DNA from: Bacilli bacterium
GTDB lineage: Bacteria; Bacillota_I; Bacilli_A; RF39; UBA660
Assembly (NCBI GenBank): GCA_016283935.1
Contig: JAEENX010000013.1
Span: 1 to 64,000 of the forward strand
Reading direction: 5' to 3'
Length of the DNA: 64,000 nucleotides
Positions 27,309 through 35,716 of the stretch are shown here, piece by piece (position 1 is the first letter of the stretch; the number at the start of each line of letters is the position of its first letter). The position numbers and the translations under genes were made by a program. The notes below the pieces were generated by a model. That model searched no databases, was not told where the DNA came from, and was given only the letters and a program-made list of their open reading frames with translations.

Positions 27309-28715
27309 TTAGATAGTTTCGATCTTCATTAAATTTGTGAATCCAATTTTACCAGCAACTAAACCACCAGTAATAACAATATTGTCTCCTTCATTTAATG
27401 AAGTGAATTCTTTAGCTTCTTTAATGCATAAATCCATAAGTTCATTTAAGTCACTAGCAACATCAACAACTTTTGAATATACACCATAATTTAATGCTAA
27501 TTTATTTGCAACATCATCGTTACCAACTAAAGCTAAAATTGGACATTTAGGTTCAAGATTAGAAATTAATCTTGCTGATGTACCAGATATAGTTGGAACA
27601 ACAATTAATTTGGCATCTAAACTGTTCGCAGCTGTTGCAACTGATTTTATAACAGCATCAGTTGCATTTTCTACTTTCTTATCTGCAAAGATGTTTTTAT
27701 AATCGATTGATTCTTCAATATGTTCACAGATGTCAGCCATTGCTTTTACTGTTTCAACAACATATTCTCCTGTTGTTGTTTCTCCTGATAACATTACTGC
27801 ATCAGTTCCGTTATAAACAGCATTAGCAACGTCTGTAACTTCTGCTCTAGTAGGTCTAGGATTGTGTTTCATTGATTCTAACATTTCTGTTGCAACAATA
27901 CACATTTTCTTATATTGTCTACATAATTTAACAATTTTCTTTTGACAAATTGGTAAGTCTGACATAGGAACTTCAACACCTAAGTCACCTCTTGCAACCA
28001 TACATCCATCAGAAACTTTAACTATTTCTTCTAAGTTATCCATTCCCATTTGAGATTCAATTTTAGAGATAATTTTCATATCTTCTCTATTTTCACTCTT
28101 AAGAATTTCTCTAATAGCTAAAACATCTTCAGGTGTTTGTACAAAACTAGCTGCTAAGAAATCACCATCATGTCTACATGCATATATAATGTCTTCTCTA
28201 TCTACATCTGAGATGAAAGGAATATTTAAGTTAACTCCAGGTGCAGATAAACTTTTTCTTGAGAACAATTTTCCACCATTAATAACTTCACATACTAAGT
28301 AATCAGAATACTTTTCAACAACTTTAATTTCCATCAAGCCATTTTCTAAAAGAATTATGTTACCAATTTCTAATGCATCAATTGCATTAGGATGGTTAAG
28401 GGAGAATTGAGAATTATCACCAATGACATTATTTTTAACAATCTTAATAGTGTTGCCTTGGATTAAATCTATACCTTCAGGAATTACTTCGCCATTTCTG
28501 AATTCTGGTCCTTTAGTATCGTACAAAATTCCAATATGAGTATTAAGGTTCTTTCTAACTGTTTTAACAGTATTTACAACTTGTTCTCTTTCTTCTATAG
28601 TTGCATGCGAGAAATTAATTCTAGCAATATTCGCTCCTGCTTCAACCATTTTAGTAAATACTTCAACGCTTGAAGATGCAGGTCCTATACTTGTTACAAT
28701 TTTTGTTTTCTTCAT
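27309..28715 (-). CDS. pyk: pyruvate kinase
   Basis: Last step of glycolysis, PEP plus ADP to pyruvate plus ATP. N-terminal KKTKIVTSIGPASSS, B-domain insertion (about 70-165), the signature IISKIESQMGMDNLEEI with the catalytic Lys, MVARGDLGVEVP and the ATEMLESM loop. 468 residues, so the extra PEP-utiliser-like C-terminal domain of Bacillus pyruvate kinase is absent. The start at 28715 follows AGGAG at 11 nt, a slightly long spacing. No pfk is adjacent, unlike in many Bacilli. Confidence 0.97.
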   Translation of the reverse strand: MKKTKIVTSIGPASSSVEVFTKMVEAGANIARINFSHATIEEREQVVNTVKTVRKNLNTHIGILYDTKGPEFRNGEVIPEGIDLIQGNTIKIVKNNVIGDNSQFSLNHPNAIDALEIGNIILLENGLMEIKVVEKYSDYLVCEVINGGKLFSRKSLSAPGVNLNIPFISDVDREDIIYACRHDGDFLAASFVQTPEDVLAIREILKSENREDMKIISKIESQMGMDNLEEIVKVSDGCMVARGDLGVEVPMSDLPICQKKIVKLCRQYKKMCIVATEMLESMKHNPRPTRAEVTDVANAVYNGTDAVMLSGETTTGEYVVETVKAMADICEHIEESIDYKNIFADKKVENATDAVIKSVATAANSLDAKLIVVPTISGTSARLISNLEPKCPILALVGNDDVANKLALNYGVYSKVVDVASDLNELMDLCIKEAKEFTSLNEGDNIVITGGLVAGKIGFTNLMKIETI

Positions 28716-28753
28716 CTTAAAACACACTCCTTTTTTAGACGCGAACAGAAGAC

Positions 28754-28783
28754 ATTATACCAAATTTAAAATTAGAATGTCAA
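28754..28783 (-). promoter_or_regulatory. promoter of pyk
   Basis: Minus strand TTGACA (28778-28783), 18 nt, TATAAT (28754-28759) preceded by TGG. The only consensus -35 joined to an extended -10 that I found, consistent with high expression. Confidence 0.85.
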
Positions 28784-28787
28784 GCAT

Positions 28788-28818
28788 AAAAAAAGAACTA
28801 TCATTTATGATAGCTCTC
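28788..28818 (-). terminator. intrinsic terminator of the rplI-dnaB-M23-walJ-rlmH operon
   Basis: AGAGCTATCA and TGATAGTTCT stem with TTTTTTT tail. The rlmH stop codon TGA lies in the loop and 3' arm. Confidence 0.85.
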
Positions 28819-29235
28819 ATTGTTTAAAATCTTAAATGATCTATATATTTGTTCTAATAACAAACATCTAAATACACCATGAGGATACGTATTTTTTCCA
28901 AAAGATAATCTATAATTTGATTTTTCTAAAACTCTAGGATCTATACCATCAGACCCTCCAATAATAAAAGTAATTGTAGGATAACTAATAAATGTTTTAT
29001 CAATTAAATCTGATAATTCTATAGAAGTTAAATTTTTTCCATTTATCTCCATTGTTACCACAAAATCTTTATTATTTAAATGTTTTAAAATTAAATCTCC
29101 TTCTTCGTTAATATTACTATCTTTTAATTCAATAATATTAACTTTATGATATTTAGTTAATCTAGTTAAATAATCATTACTCATATCAACTAAATACTTA
29201 TCTTTTAATTTACCTACACATATTATATTTATCAT
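28801..29235 (-). CDS. rlmH: 23S rRNA (pseudouridine1915-N3)-methyltransferase RlmH
   Basis: SPOUT methyltransferase acting on mature 70S ribosomes. MINIICVGKLKDKYL, the SAM-binding FIIGGSDGID loop and the ending LLLEQIYRSFKILNNESYHK are typical, although 'YPHGVFR' replaces the more usual FPHQLAR. 144 residues, ending in TGA. The ATG overlaps the stop of walJ by one base. Confidence 0.95.
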   Translation of the reverse strand: MINIICVGKLKDKYLVDMSNDYLTRLTKYHKVNIIELKDSNINEEGDLILKHLNNKDFVVTMEINGKNLTSIELSDLIDKTFISYPTITFIIGGSDGIDPRVLEKSNYRLSFGKNTYPHGVFRCLLLEQIYRSFKILNNESYHK

Positions 29236-30002
29236 TAAATTTCTATATCCAATCTTTCTCTTTGTTTAGCAACATCAATATTTTTGAATTTAACATCGTT
29301 TTCTTTTAATTCATTTAATACATCCTCTAAAGCTATATCTGGACTATTATTTTCTTTAGATATATGTGCAAGAATTACTTTTTTAGTATCTTCACCTATT
29401 ATCTTACTCAAATAAAAACCTGCTTGATGATTAGACAAGTGGCCTGTATCAGATGCTACTCTCTTTTTTAACCATGATGGATATCTTCCATGCATTAACA
29501 TTTCAATATCATGATTACTTTCAAAAATATATAATGTTTTATTGCTTAATTTATCAAATAATTTGTGATTTATATATCCAGTATCAGTACAATATACAAC
29601 TGACTTATTATCATTTGTAATAATATAACCTCTTGAACCAGGAGCATCATGACTTGTTTTATATATTTCAACATTGATATCATCTAATTCAAATGGTCCT
29701 TTACTGAATTCTAAATTATCATATTCTTTTAAGAAATCCATTGCTGGATCTTCAAACATTTTTTCATCAACATATACACGAGGATGATTTTTGTTTAGGA
29801 ATACTTTTAATGCACCAATATGATCTGAATGTGAATGAGTAATAAATATAGAATCTATTTCACTTTCTTCAATACCAAGCTCATTTAGATTATCTTTAAT
29901 ATATTTATTATTCATTCCACAATCAATTAATAATTTATGTTTTTCAGTTTTTACTAAAACTGAATTTCCCTCAGACCCACTACAAAGTATAGATACTAAC
30001 AT
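29235..30002 (-). CDS. walJ: WalJ/YycJ-type metallo-beta-lactamase hydrolase
   Basis: 255 residues with the N-terminal LCSGSEGNSVLV strand, zinc motif THSHSDHIG near 55-63 and a later SDTGHLSNHQAG segment characteristic of the YycJ/WalJ group, proposed to act in coordinating DNA replication with division. In Bacilli the gene is linked to walRK and rlmH; here rlmH follows, but walR, walK, walH and walI are not in the window. It overlaps the M23 peptidase gene by 7 nt. Confidence 0.9.
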   Translation of the reverse strand: MLVSILCSGSEGNSVLVKTEKHKLLIDCGMNNKYIKDNLNELGIEESEIDSIFITHSHSDHIGALKVFLNKNHPRVYVDEKMFEDPAMDFLKEYDNLEFSKGPFELDDINVEIYKTSHDAPGSRGYIITNDNKSVVYCTDTGYINHKLFDKLSNKTLYIFESNHDIEMLMHGRYPSWLKKRVASDTGHLSNHQAGFYLSKIIGEDTKKVILAHISKENNSPDIALEDVLNELKENDVKFKNIDVAKQRERLDIEI

Positions 30003-31516
30003 CTAAACACACTTCTACATGGATCTACTACTGAAGAACCAGGTTGATATGGAGGTGCATTTAACCAAATACCTAAGTGTAAGTGTGTACCTGTTGAGAA
30101 TCCTGTACTACCCATAGATCCAATTCTTTGTCCTTTTGTTACATGTTGTCCAACAGAACATTGAATCTTAGATAAGTGCATGTATTGGCTATATAATGTA
30201 TCACTATGTTTAATAACTATATAGTTACCTTCGTTTGAACCATATCCAGTTTTATAAACTTCACCATCAGCAATTGATAAAATTGGAGAACCATAACCTG
30301 TACCAGAAATATCGATACCTTTATGGAAAGTACCCCAACGATACTCAAATCTAGAAGTAATAATGAATGGTGATAATGTTGGCCATGCATAACTACCATC
30401 AGCAGTATATGTAGGATTGTAATCAATCCAACTACCAATCTTCTTAGTACCTTTAGTAACTACTTCATTAACTGGAGCTTTTAAAACATCTGATTGTATG
30501 ATTTTAAGGTCTTGAATAACACCATTAACATACTTAATGTCTTGAGTAACTCTAGTTATACCATTTTCACCTTTAGTAGTAACTTCGCTATAATCAACAT
30601 ATTTACTACTATCAGTAACTACATCTTGTTTATAAGCAACTTCAATATCACTTACTGCTTCTTTTCTATATGTAACATCCAACAATGGATTAATTAAGTC
30701 TACATTAACTTTAGCTCCTGCAGTTAATAACACATCTTTTGTTTTATAATTTGGATTTGCTATTAATAATTCTTCAATATTTAAACTATTCTTATCAGCT
30801 ATACTTTGTAAGTTTTCACCTTCAGATATAGTATAAGTATTATGTTGATTAATAGAGCCATATAATAAATATTGGCTTAATTCTTCTACATTTTCTAATA
30901 TTGTTTTATCAGTAGATATTAATGCTTTTTTAATTGTAATAGTTTCAGCAAAATATACAGAAGTGATGATATCACCTGTATCTGTGATTTCTGCTTGTGT
31001 ATTATTTTCAAAATTCTTCAAATTTTCAGTTCCAATAAATGCTGCTGCAGTATTATATAAAGCAGGCTCTAATATATCTCTATTTAAAATATAAATATGT
31101 TGAGCTTCACGATCTTCAGCTTTAATAGTTTCACCATCGTTAATGACTTTATCTTCATTATATGTGATAGTAACATCATAACCTTCAACAGTAAATTTTT
31201 CTGAATCTTTAATATTATTATATATTTCATTAACGTTAGATAAATTAGTGTTATAAGTATATATTTTTTCAATATCTAATCCATTTGGAGGATATACTTT
31301 ATCAACACCATATTCTTCTTTAATAGAGCTTTGTTCTTTATCGATTAAGTTTAATAATTCATCTTTGGAAGCAATTAATCCCATCTTTTTACCATCTAGA
31401 TATACTTGATAAACTTCTAAAGGAGTTCCTGATACTTTTTTACTTAATCCAACAATGATTAACAATGCTGCAACAACAAATGTTAAAACCGCCCCTATTA
31501 TTTTCTTTTTATCCAT
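29996..31516 (-). CDS. membrane-anchored M23 peptidase with LysM and G5-like domains
   Basis: 506 residues. One membrane anchor (about 6-25), a long variable region (about 30-220), a LysM domain (YTISEGENLQSIADKNSLNIEELL, about 225-270) for glycan binding, a G5-like domain (about 285-360, with a GTKKIG end) and a C-terminal LytM/M23 domain: HKGID, then HLHLG, keeping the zinc ligands. Predicted to cleave peptidoglycan cross-bridges or stems outside the cell. It sits between dnaB (10 nt upstream) and walJ (overlap), linking wall cutting with replication-associated genes. Confidence 0.92.
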   Translation of the reverse strand: MDKKKIIGAVLTFVVAALLIIVGLSKKVSGTPLEVYQVYLDGKKMGLIASKDELLNLIDKEQSSIKEEYGVDKVYPPNGLDIEKIYTYNTNLSNVNEIYNNIKDSEKFTVEGYDVTITYNEDKVINDGETIKAEDREAQHIYILNRDILEPALYNTAAAFIGTENLKNFENNTQAEITDTGDIITSVYFAETITIKKALISTDKTILENVEELSQYLLYGSINQHNTYTISEGENLQSIADKNSLNIEELLIANPNYKTKDVLLTAGAKVNVDLINPLLDVTYRKEAVSDIEVAYKQDVVTDSSKYVDYSEVTTKGENGITRVTQDIKYVNGVIQDLKIIQSDVLKAPVNEVVTKGTKKIGSWIDYNPTYTADGSYAWPTLSPFIITSRFEYRWGTFHKGIDISGTGYGSPILSIADGEVYKTGYGSNEGNYIVIKHSDTLYSQYMHLSKIQCSVGQHVTKGQRIGSMGSTGFSTGTHLHLGIWLNAPPYQPGSSVVDPCRSVFRC

Positions 31517-31526
31517 TTATAATCAC

Positions 31527-32885
31527 CTAATCTTCTGGATTTTCATTTCCAGCATCAATATAATTACAGAAATTACTATAAATTCTTTCAAATGTTAAGA
31601 ATATAGTTTTAGTAGCACCATTACGGTTCTTACCAATAATAAATTCTGATTTAGAAATACCGACATCAGTAGCTTGTTTATTATAATAATCATCACGATA
31701 TAGGAATCCAATGATATCGGCATCTTGTTCTATTTGTCCAGACTCTCTTAAGTCTGACATCATAGGTCTCTTATCTTCTCTACCTTCAACTTGTCTACTT
31801 AATTGCGCTAAGGCAATAACTGGAATTCCTAATTCCATAGCCAACATTTTTAATTTTCTTGATACATCAGATATTTCTTGTACTCTGTTATTACCATATC
31901 CTGATCCACCAGAAATTAATTGTAAGTAGTCGATGATAATTAAACCTAAATTTTCTTTTTCAGCTAATCTTCTACACTTAGTAGTTAATTCACCAATTGT
32001 TACACCTGGTGTATCTTCAAAGAATAATGGAAGCCCATCCAATTCAGACATTGCTTCATTAACTTTCTTCCAATCTTCTTGATTTAATTTACCAGTCATT
32101 AATTTTCCACCTTCAATTGCACCTCTTGAAGAAATCATTCTCATGATTAATTGTTCGGCACTCATTTCAAGGTTGAATATAGCAACTGCTTTTCCTGATT
32201 GGATAGCAGCATTAGCAGCTACATTTAATGCAAATGCAGTTTTACCCATACCTGGACGAGCAGCAATGATAATTAATTGATTTGGATGTAATCCGGCAGT
32301 TAATTTATCAAAGTCTACAAAGCCTGTAGGTAAACCTGTAACATCGCTTGCTTGTTTAGATAATGCTTCAAGATTTTCTCTTGCTGATTTTAAAACACCA
32401 CCAACAGTTTTAAATTCTCCAGATTTCTTTTGTTTAGTAATTTGGAAAATATCTTTTTCAGCACTATCAATCATTTCATTAGTGTCATTTATTTCATCTC
32501 TAGCAGTTCTTTCAATAGATTCACATGCATTAATAAGTTTTCTTCTTAATGCCTTATCTCTAACAATATTGATATATGATTCAACATTTGAAGCAGATAC
32601 TACAGAATCAATAACTTCACTTAAATATGCTAAACCACCTATTTTATTAATTGAACCATTCTTTTCAATTTCATTAACTAAAATAGTTGTATCAATATTT
32701 TCATTTCTATTATGTAATGATTTCATGGCTGCAAATATTAATGAATTTCTTTCATCATAAAACATGTCAGGTGTTAAATCATCACATAGTTTAGTCAATG
32801 CTGTTTTAGATAAAAAGCCACAACCTAAAGCATTCATTTCTGCTTCTAAGTTAGCTGGTTCTTTTCTTTCAACTACTTGAGCCAT
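31527..32885 (-). CDS. dnaB: replicative DNA helicase DnaB
   Basis: Hexameric 5'-3' helicase of the replication fork (called DnaC in B. subtilis). N-terminal helical domain (EAEMNALGCGFLSK...), linker, then RecA-like core with AARPGMGKTAFALN Walker A, IIIDYLQLISG Walker B and the DNA-binding SRQVEGREDKRPMMSDLRESG region. 452 residues. It follows rplI by 11 nt, the usual Bacilli arrangement. No inteins. Confidence 0.98.
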   Translation of the reverse strand: MAQVVERKEPANLEAEMNALGCGFLSKTALTKLCDDLTPDMFYDERNSLIFAAMKSLHNRNENIDTTILVNEIEKNGSINKIGGLAYLSEVIDSVVSASNVESYINIVRDKALRRKLINACESIERTARDEINDTNEMIDSAEKDIFQITKQKKSGEFKTVGGVLKSARENLEALSKQASDVTGLPTGFVDFDKLTAGLHPNQLIIIAARPGMGKTAFALNVAANAAIQSGKAVAIFNLEMSAEQLIMRMISSRGAIEGGKLMTGKLNQEDWKKVNEAMSELDGLPLFFEDTPGVTIGELTTKCRRLAEKENLGLIIIDYLQLISGGSGYGNNRVQEISDVSRKLKMLAMELGIPVIALAQLSRQVEGREDKRPMMSDLRESGQIEQDADIIGFLYRDDYYNKQATDVGISKSEFIIGKNRNGATKTIFLTFERIYSNFCNYIDAGNENPED

Positions 32886-32896
32886 ATAATCATCTC

Positions 32897-33334
32897 CTAT
32901 TCTGCTATTATTTTTATTTCTGCTACAACTTTCTTATGTAAGTTAAGTTTAACAATATGCGTTCCTAATGAATTAATGTCATGATCTAATTCAACAATCT
33001 TTTTATCGATATCATAACCATTCTTTTTTAATTCATCAGCAATTTGTTTAGTGCTTATTGTACCAAACATCTTACCATCTTTACCACTCTTTGTTTTAAA
33101 CTTAAAGCTTTTCTTTTCAAGTTCTTTTTTTAATTCTTCACATTTTTTTATTAATGCTTCTTCTGCATCAGCTCTATCTTTTAATTTGTGATCTAATTGT
33201 TTCTTGTTACCTTCATTATAAGGAACAGCTAAACCTTTATTAATTAAAAAGTTTTGAGCATAACCATCTGAAACATTTATAATGTCATCTTTTTTTCCTT
33301 GTTTTTTAACATCTTGAAGTAATATTACTTTCAT
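32897..33334 (-). CDS. rplI: 50S ribosomal protein L9
   Basis: N-terminal globular domain MKVILLQDVKKQGKKDDIINVSDGYAQNFLI followed by the long connecting helix and a C-terminal RNA-binding domain. 145 residues. The ATG at 33334 has AAGGAG upstream; the frame extends six codons further but these include the ribosome site. It is first in the rplI-dnaB-M23-walJ-rlmH operon; the gdpP (DHH phosphodiesterase) gene that commonly precedes rplI is missing. Confidence 0.97.
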   Translation of the reverse strand: MKVILLQDVKKQGKKDDIINVSDGYAQNFLINKGLAVPYNEGNKKQLDHKLKDRADAEEALIKKCEELKKELEKKSFKFKTKSGKDGKMFGTISTKQIADELKKNGYDIDKKIVELDHDINSLGTHIVKLNLHKKVVAEIKIIAE

Positions 33335-33360
33335 TGTAAACACTCCTTCCATGTGCTTAT

Positions 33361-33369
33361 ATTATACCA
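33361..33369 (-). promoter_or_regulatory. extended -10 promoter of the rplI operon
   Basis: TGGTATAAT on the minus strand, 27 nt upstream of the rplI ATG. Confidence 0.5.
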
Positions 33370-33389
33370 AATATAGTAAATATATTAAA

Positions 33390-33418
33390 TAAAAAAGATA
33401 GTAATTAATTACTATCTT
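33390..33418 (-). terminator. intrinsic terminator of the 33405 lipoprotein gene
   Basis: AAGATAGTAATTAATTACTATCTT dyad with TTTT tail; the last codons (Asp-Ser-Asn) and the stop form the 5' arm. Confidence 0.8.
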
Positions 33419-33914
33419 CTTTTATTTCTTTAATACTCCATGAGTATCTAGTAAAAATTAATATCTTTTTCTTAGTTTTTGTTAATTCATATTTTTTAGT
33501 AGTATCAACATCTACTATATATTTGTTATTTTTAAATAACTTTCCATCAATATATTTATATCTAGCTGTAAATGAATCTTTTTCACTTGCGGGTATTTCA
33601 ACTAAGTCTTCTGTTGTTGCAATCTTTGAATATTCAATTTTATATGTAGTTGAATTATCCTCAGATTTCTTATCGTTATAAATTCTTAATAAATAATCAC
33701 CATCATTAGTTTTATAAACATAATCATATGCCCAAGTATGTAATGTCCAACCACCTGATATATTTTCAACAATATCAATTAAGTCTCCTTTGATTTTAAT
33801 ATTTGCTTTCTTTTGAAAATTATCAATTACTTCTTCTCTTTCATTTTGAGATGTACAACCTACTAATAAAAAAACTGAGCAAATTGTTAATAAAATATAT
33901 AAAGCTTTTTTCAT
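33405..33914 (-). CDS. lipoprotein of unknown function
   Basis: 169 residues with signal and lipobox LVGC (Cys at 20). The mature part carries Trp-rich GGWTLHTWAYDY near 55-66 and otherwise looks like a small beta-rich extracytoplasmic domain. Not recognised. The ATG at 33914 follows AGGTGAGAAT and the TGTTATAAT promoter; this whole block is nearly identical to that before 47861. It lies downstream of, but is separated by a terminator from, rpsR. Confidence 0.75.
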   Translation of the reverse strand: MKKALYILLTICSVFLLVGCTSQNEREEVIDNFQKKANIKIKGDLIDIVENISGGWTLHTWAYDYVYKTNDGDYLLRIYNDKKSEDNSTTYKIEYSKIATTEDLVEIPASEKDSFTARYKYIDGKLFKNNKYIVDVDTTKKYELTKTKKKILIFTRYSWSIKEIKEDSN

Positions 33915-33930
33915 ATTCTCACCTAGAATA

Positions 33931-33939
33931 ATTATAACA
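33931..33939 (-). promoter_or_regulatory. extended -10 promoter of the 33405 lipoprotein gene
   Basis: TGTTATAAT on the minus strand, 17 nt upstream of the ATG; predicted start of transcription at the Shine-Dalgarno. Confidence 0.55.
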
Positions 33940-33944
33940 TACAA

Positions 33945-33972
33945 TAAAAAAAGATAGTTTAAAAACTATCTT
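33945..33972 (-). terminator. intrinsic terminator of rpsF-ssb-rpsR
   Basis: AAGATAGTTT and AAACTATCTT stem with TTTTT tail, overlapping the rpsR stop codon. Confidence 0.85.
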
Positions 33973-34186
33973 ACTTAACGTCAGCAATAATTGCCATAAA
34001 ACGTGCTCTTTTAACTTGTTGAGCAATGTGTTTTTGATGTTTAGCACAAGCTCCAGTCATTCTTCTTGGCATTATTTTGCCTTTTTCATTTATATATTTA
34101 GTAATAACGTTAGCATCTTTGTAGTCAACGTCTTTACCAGCACACATTTGACAAATTTTTTTCTTTTTTCTATAAAATTCTGCCAT
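33971..34186 (-). CDS. rpsR: 30S ribosomal protein S18
   Basis: 71 residues with the CQMCAGKDVDYKDANVITKYI start and the conserved RRMTGACAKHQKHIAQQVKRARFMAI core (split here into motifs). The Cys pairs suggest the zinc-binding (C+) form. Third gene of the rpsF-ssb-rpsR operon; its product pairs with S6. Confidence 0.97.
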   Translation of the reverse strand: MAEFYRKKKKICQMCAGKDVDYKDANVITKYINEKGKIMPRRMTGACAKHQKHIAQQVKRARFMAIIADVK

Positions 34187-34205
34187 TATTATTTACCTTT
34201 CCTTT

Positions 34206-34664
34206 CTAGAATGGAAGGTCATCGTCACTTAAAGTTACCTCACTACCGAAATCTTTATAAGGATCTTCAGCTAAATCCATAGGTTCAACTTCAGATGATG
34301 AAGACATACCATAATCTGTTCCACTTTCTTCAGATGATGGTGTGGAATCATTTTTACCACCAACAAAAGTAACATTATTAGCAACAACCTCAGTAACATA
34401 TCTCTTAGTTCCATCTTGAGCATCATATGATCTTGATGAAATTCTACCATTTACAGCAACTTGAGTTCCCTTTTTGCAATATTTGCAAACATTATCAGCA
34501 GTATTTCTCCATGCTACGATTTGAATAAAATCAGCTTCATTTTGATTAGTACTACTATTCCAATGATCTACAGCAATTGTAAAAGTACAAGTTGATAATC
34601 CACTAGTAGTTGTTCTTAATTCTGGGTCTTTTGTAAGTCTTCCGACTAAACATGCTATATTCAT
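34206..34664 (-). CDS. ssb: single-stranded DNA-binding protein
   Basis: 152 residues: N-terminal OB fold (MNIACLVGRLTKDPELRTT, WRNTADNVCKYCKKGTQVAVNGRI) and a Ser/Glu-rich flexible tail ending in the acidic tip DDDLPF that recruits partner proteins. Located between rpsF and rpsR as in most Firmicutes. Confidence 0.97.
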   Translation of the reverse strand: MNIACLVGRLTKDPELRTTTSGLSTCTFTIAVDHWNSSTNQNEADFIQIVAWRNTADNVCKYCKKGTQVAVNGRISSRSYDAQDGTKRYVTEVVANNVTFVGGKNDSTPSSEESGTDYGMSSSSEVEPMDLAEDPYKDFGSEVTLSDDDLPF

Positions 34665-34671
34665 ATATTAA

Positions 34672-34962
34672 TTACTCCTCATCTAATCTGATAATCATGT
34701 GTCTTAAAACACTTTCATCGATTCTAGCTTTACGATCTACTTCAGCAACGATTTCTGGAGTAGCTTCAAAGTTAAATACATAGTAATAACCAGTAGCTTC
34801 CTTTTTGATTGGGTAAGCTAATTTTTTGTTTCCTAAATTTTTAGAATCAGTTAATTTTCCCTTCATAGAAGAAATAATATCTTCATATGCTTTAGAAACT
34901 TTGTTAGCTGCTTCTTCATCTAGTGTTGTTTTTACTATGAACATCATTTCATATTTGTTCAT
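34672..34962 (-). CDS. rpsF: 30S ribosomal protein S6
   Basis: 96 residues beginning MNKYEMMFIVKTTLDEEAA, with LAYPIKKEATGYYYVFNFEA and the C-terminal ESVLRHMIIRLDEE. The ATG at 34962 has AAGGAGG upstream; the open frame extends 16 codons into the leader but has no ribosome site there. First gene of the operon. Confidence 0.97.
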   Translation of the reverse strand: MNKYEMMFIVKTTLDEEAANKVSKAYEDIISSMKGKLTDSKNLGNKKLAYPIKKEATGYYYVFNFEATPEIVAEVDRKARIDESVLRHMIIRLDEE

Positions 34963-35028
34963 TCTTACACCTCCTTGTGGTCTATTTGGCTTATATCTAC
35001 ATATAAGCAAGGAGCTTTTCGCTCGAAA
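34963..35028 (-). promoter_or_regulatory. rpsF leader sequestering its own Shine-Dalgarno (S6:S18-type candidate)
   Basis: On the minus strand CTCCTTG (35008-35014) pairs with CAAGGAG (34971-34977), which contains the Shine-Dalgarno; an inner stem CTTATAT/ATATAAG (34990-35007) stacks on it. An alternative hairpin GAGC-GAAAA-GCTC competes for the same GCTC. S6:S18 leaders are known in many bacteria; I could not confirm the CCG-type protein-binding motif. Confidence 0.55.
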
Positions 35029-35030
35029 GT

Positions 35031-35059
35031 ATTATAGCAAAGATACAATTGTTTGTAAA
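35031..35059 (-). promoter_or_regulatory. promoter of rpsF-ssb-rpsR
   Basis: Minus strand TTTACA (35054-35059), 17 nt, TATAAT (35031-35036), with TGC before the -10. Confidence 0.75.
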
Positions 35060-35083
35060 CAACTAAAATAATTTAATTGTAAA

Positions 35084-35109
35084 TAAAAAAAGCAACCTAG
35101 TTGCTTTTA
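35084..35109 (-). terminator. intrinsic terminator of the 35107-35655 gene
   Basis: AAGCAACTAGGTTGCTT dyad followed by TTTTT on the minus strand. Confidence 0.8.
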
Positions 35110-35655
35110 TTTATATACTACATTTCCTTGTGAATTAATAACTAAAGAATATGTATCTCCACTTTGATTTACAAGGTTAGCTACAACAAATGTATTTCCA
35201 CCGAATTTCTTAGCTTCAAAAGTATCAAATTCATATCCAGCAGTTGCATTAACAACGCTTCCGTTTACTGTTAAAGTAGATGCAATATTTGATTTATGTT
35301 CTCCGCTTAAATTATAAGTTTCAGTTACTAATAAAGTATATCCTTTAATAATTGATGAATCACTAACATTTTTTACGCATTTAACATTTCCATTTGAGTT
35401 AGTACAAACTTTATCTTCTAAAGTAGCATCAATAAATCTAATTTCTTTTGAAATTCCACCATCAAGCTTTGATGCAAGTTTTGAAGAAACTTTTCCTAAT
35501 CTAGCTTCTACAAATCCTTTTTCAGTAAATGCATATGCACTTACGCCAATAGCAGCAATTCCTAAGATATAAATTAATATAATAGAAATAACACTTATCT
35601 CTCTAACTCTCTTATTTTTAGCAACTTCTTCTTTTTTTGTTTTCTTTTCAGCCAT
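35107..35655 (-). CDS. single-pass membrane hypothetical protein
   Basis: 182 residues. A Lys-rich cytoplasmic N-terminus (about 1-20), one membrane segment (about 22-43) and an extracytoplasmic domain with one Cys pair (DKVCTN and VKCVKN). The C-terminal half has a regular beta-strand-like pattern. I do not recognise a family. It lies between ychF and rpsF, apparently monocistronic. Confidence 0.65.
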   Translation of the reverse strand: MAEKKTKKEEVAKNKRVREISVISIILIYILGIAAIGVSAYAFTEKGFVEARLGKVSSKLASKLDGGISKEIRFIDATLEDKVCTNSNGNVKCVKNVSDSSIIKGYTLLVTETYNLSGEHKSNIASTLTVNGSVVNATAGYEFDTFEAKKFGGNTFVVANLVNQSGDTYSLVINSQGNVVYK

Positions 35656-35689
35656 ACCACACTTCTCCTATTCTAAATACATTATAATA

Positions 35690-35716
35690 TAAAAAAACAG
35701 ACTTTTAAAGTCTATT
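35690..35716 (-). terminator. intrinsic terminator of ychF
   Basis: AATAGACTTT and AAAGTCTGTT stem (one G-T pair) then TTTTT on the minus strand. Confidence 0.8.
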
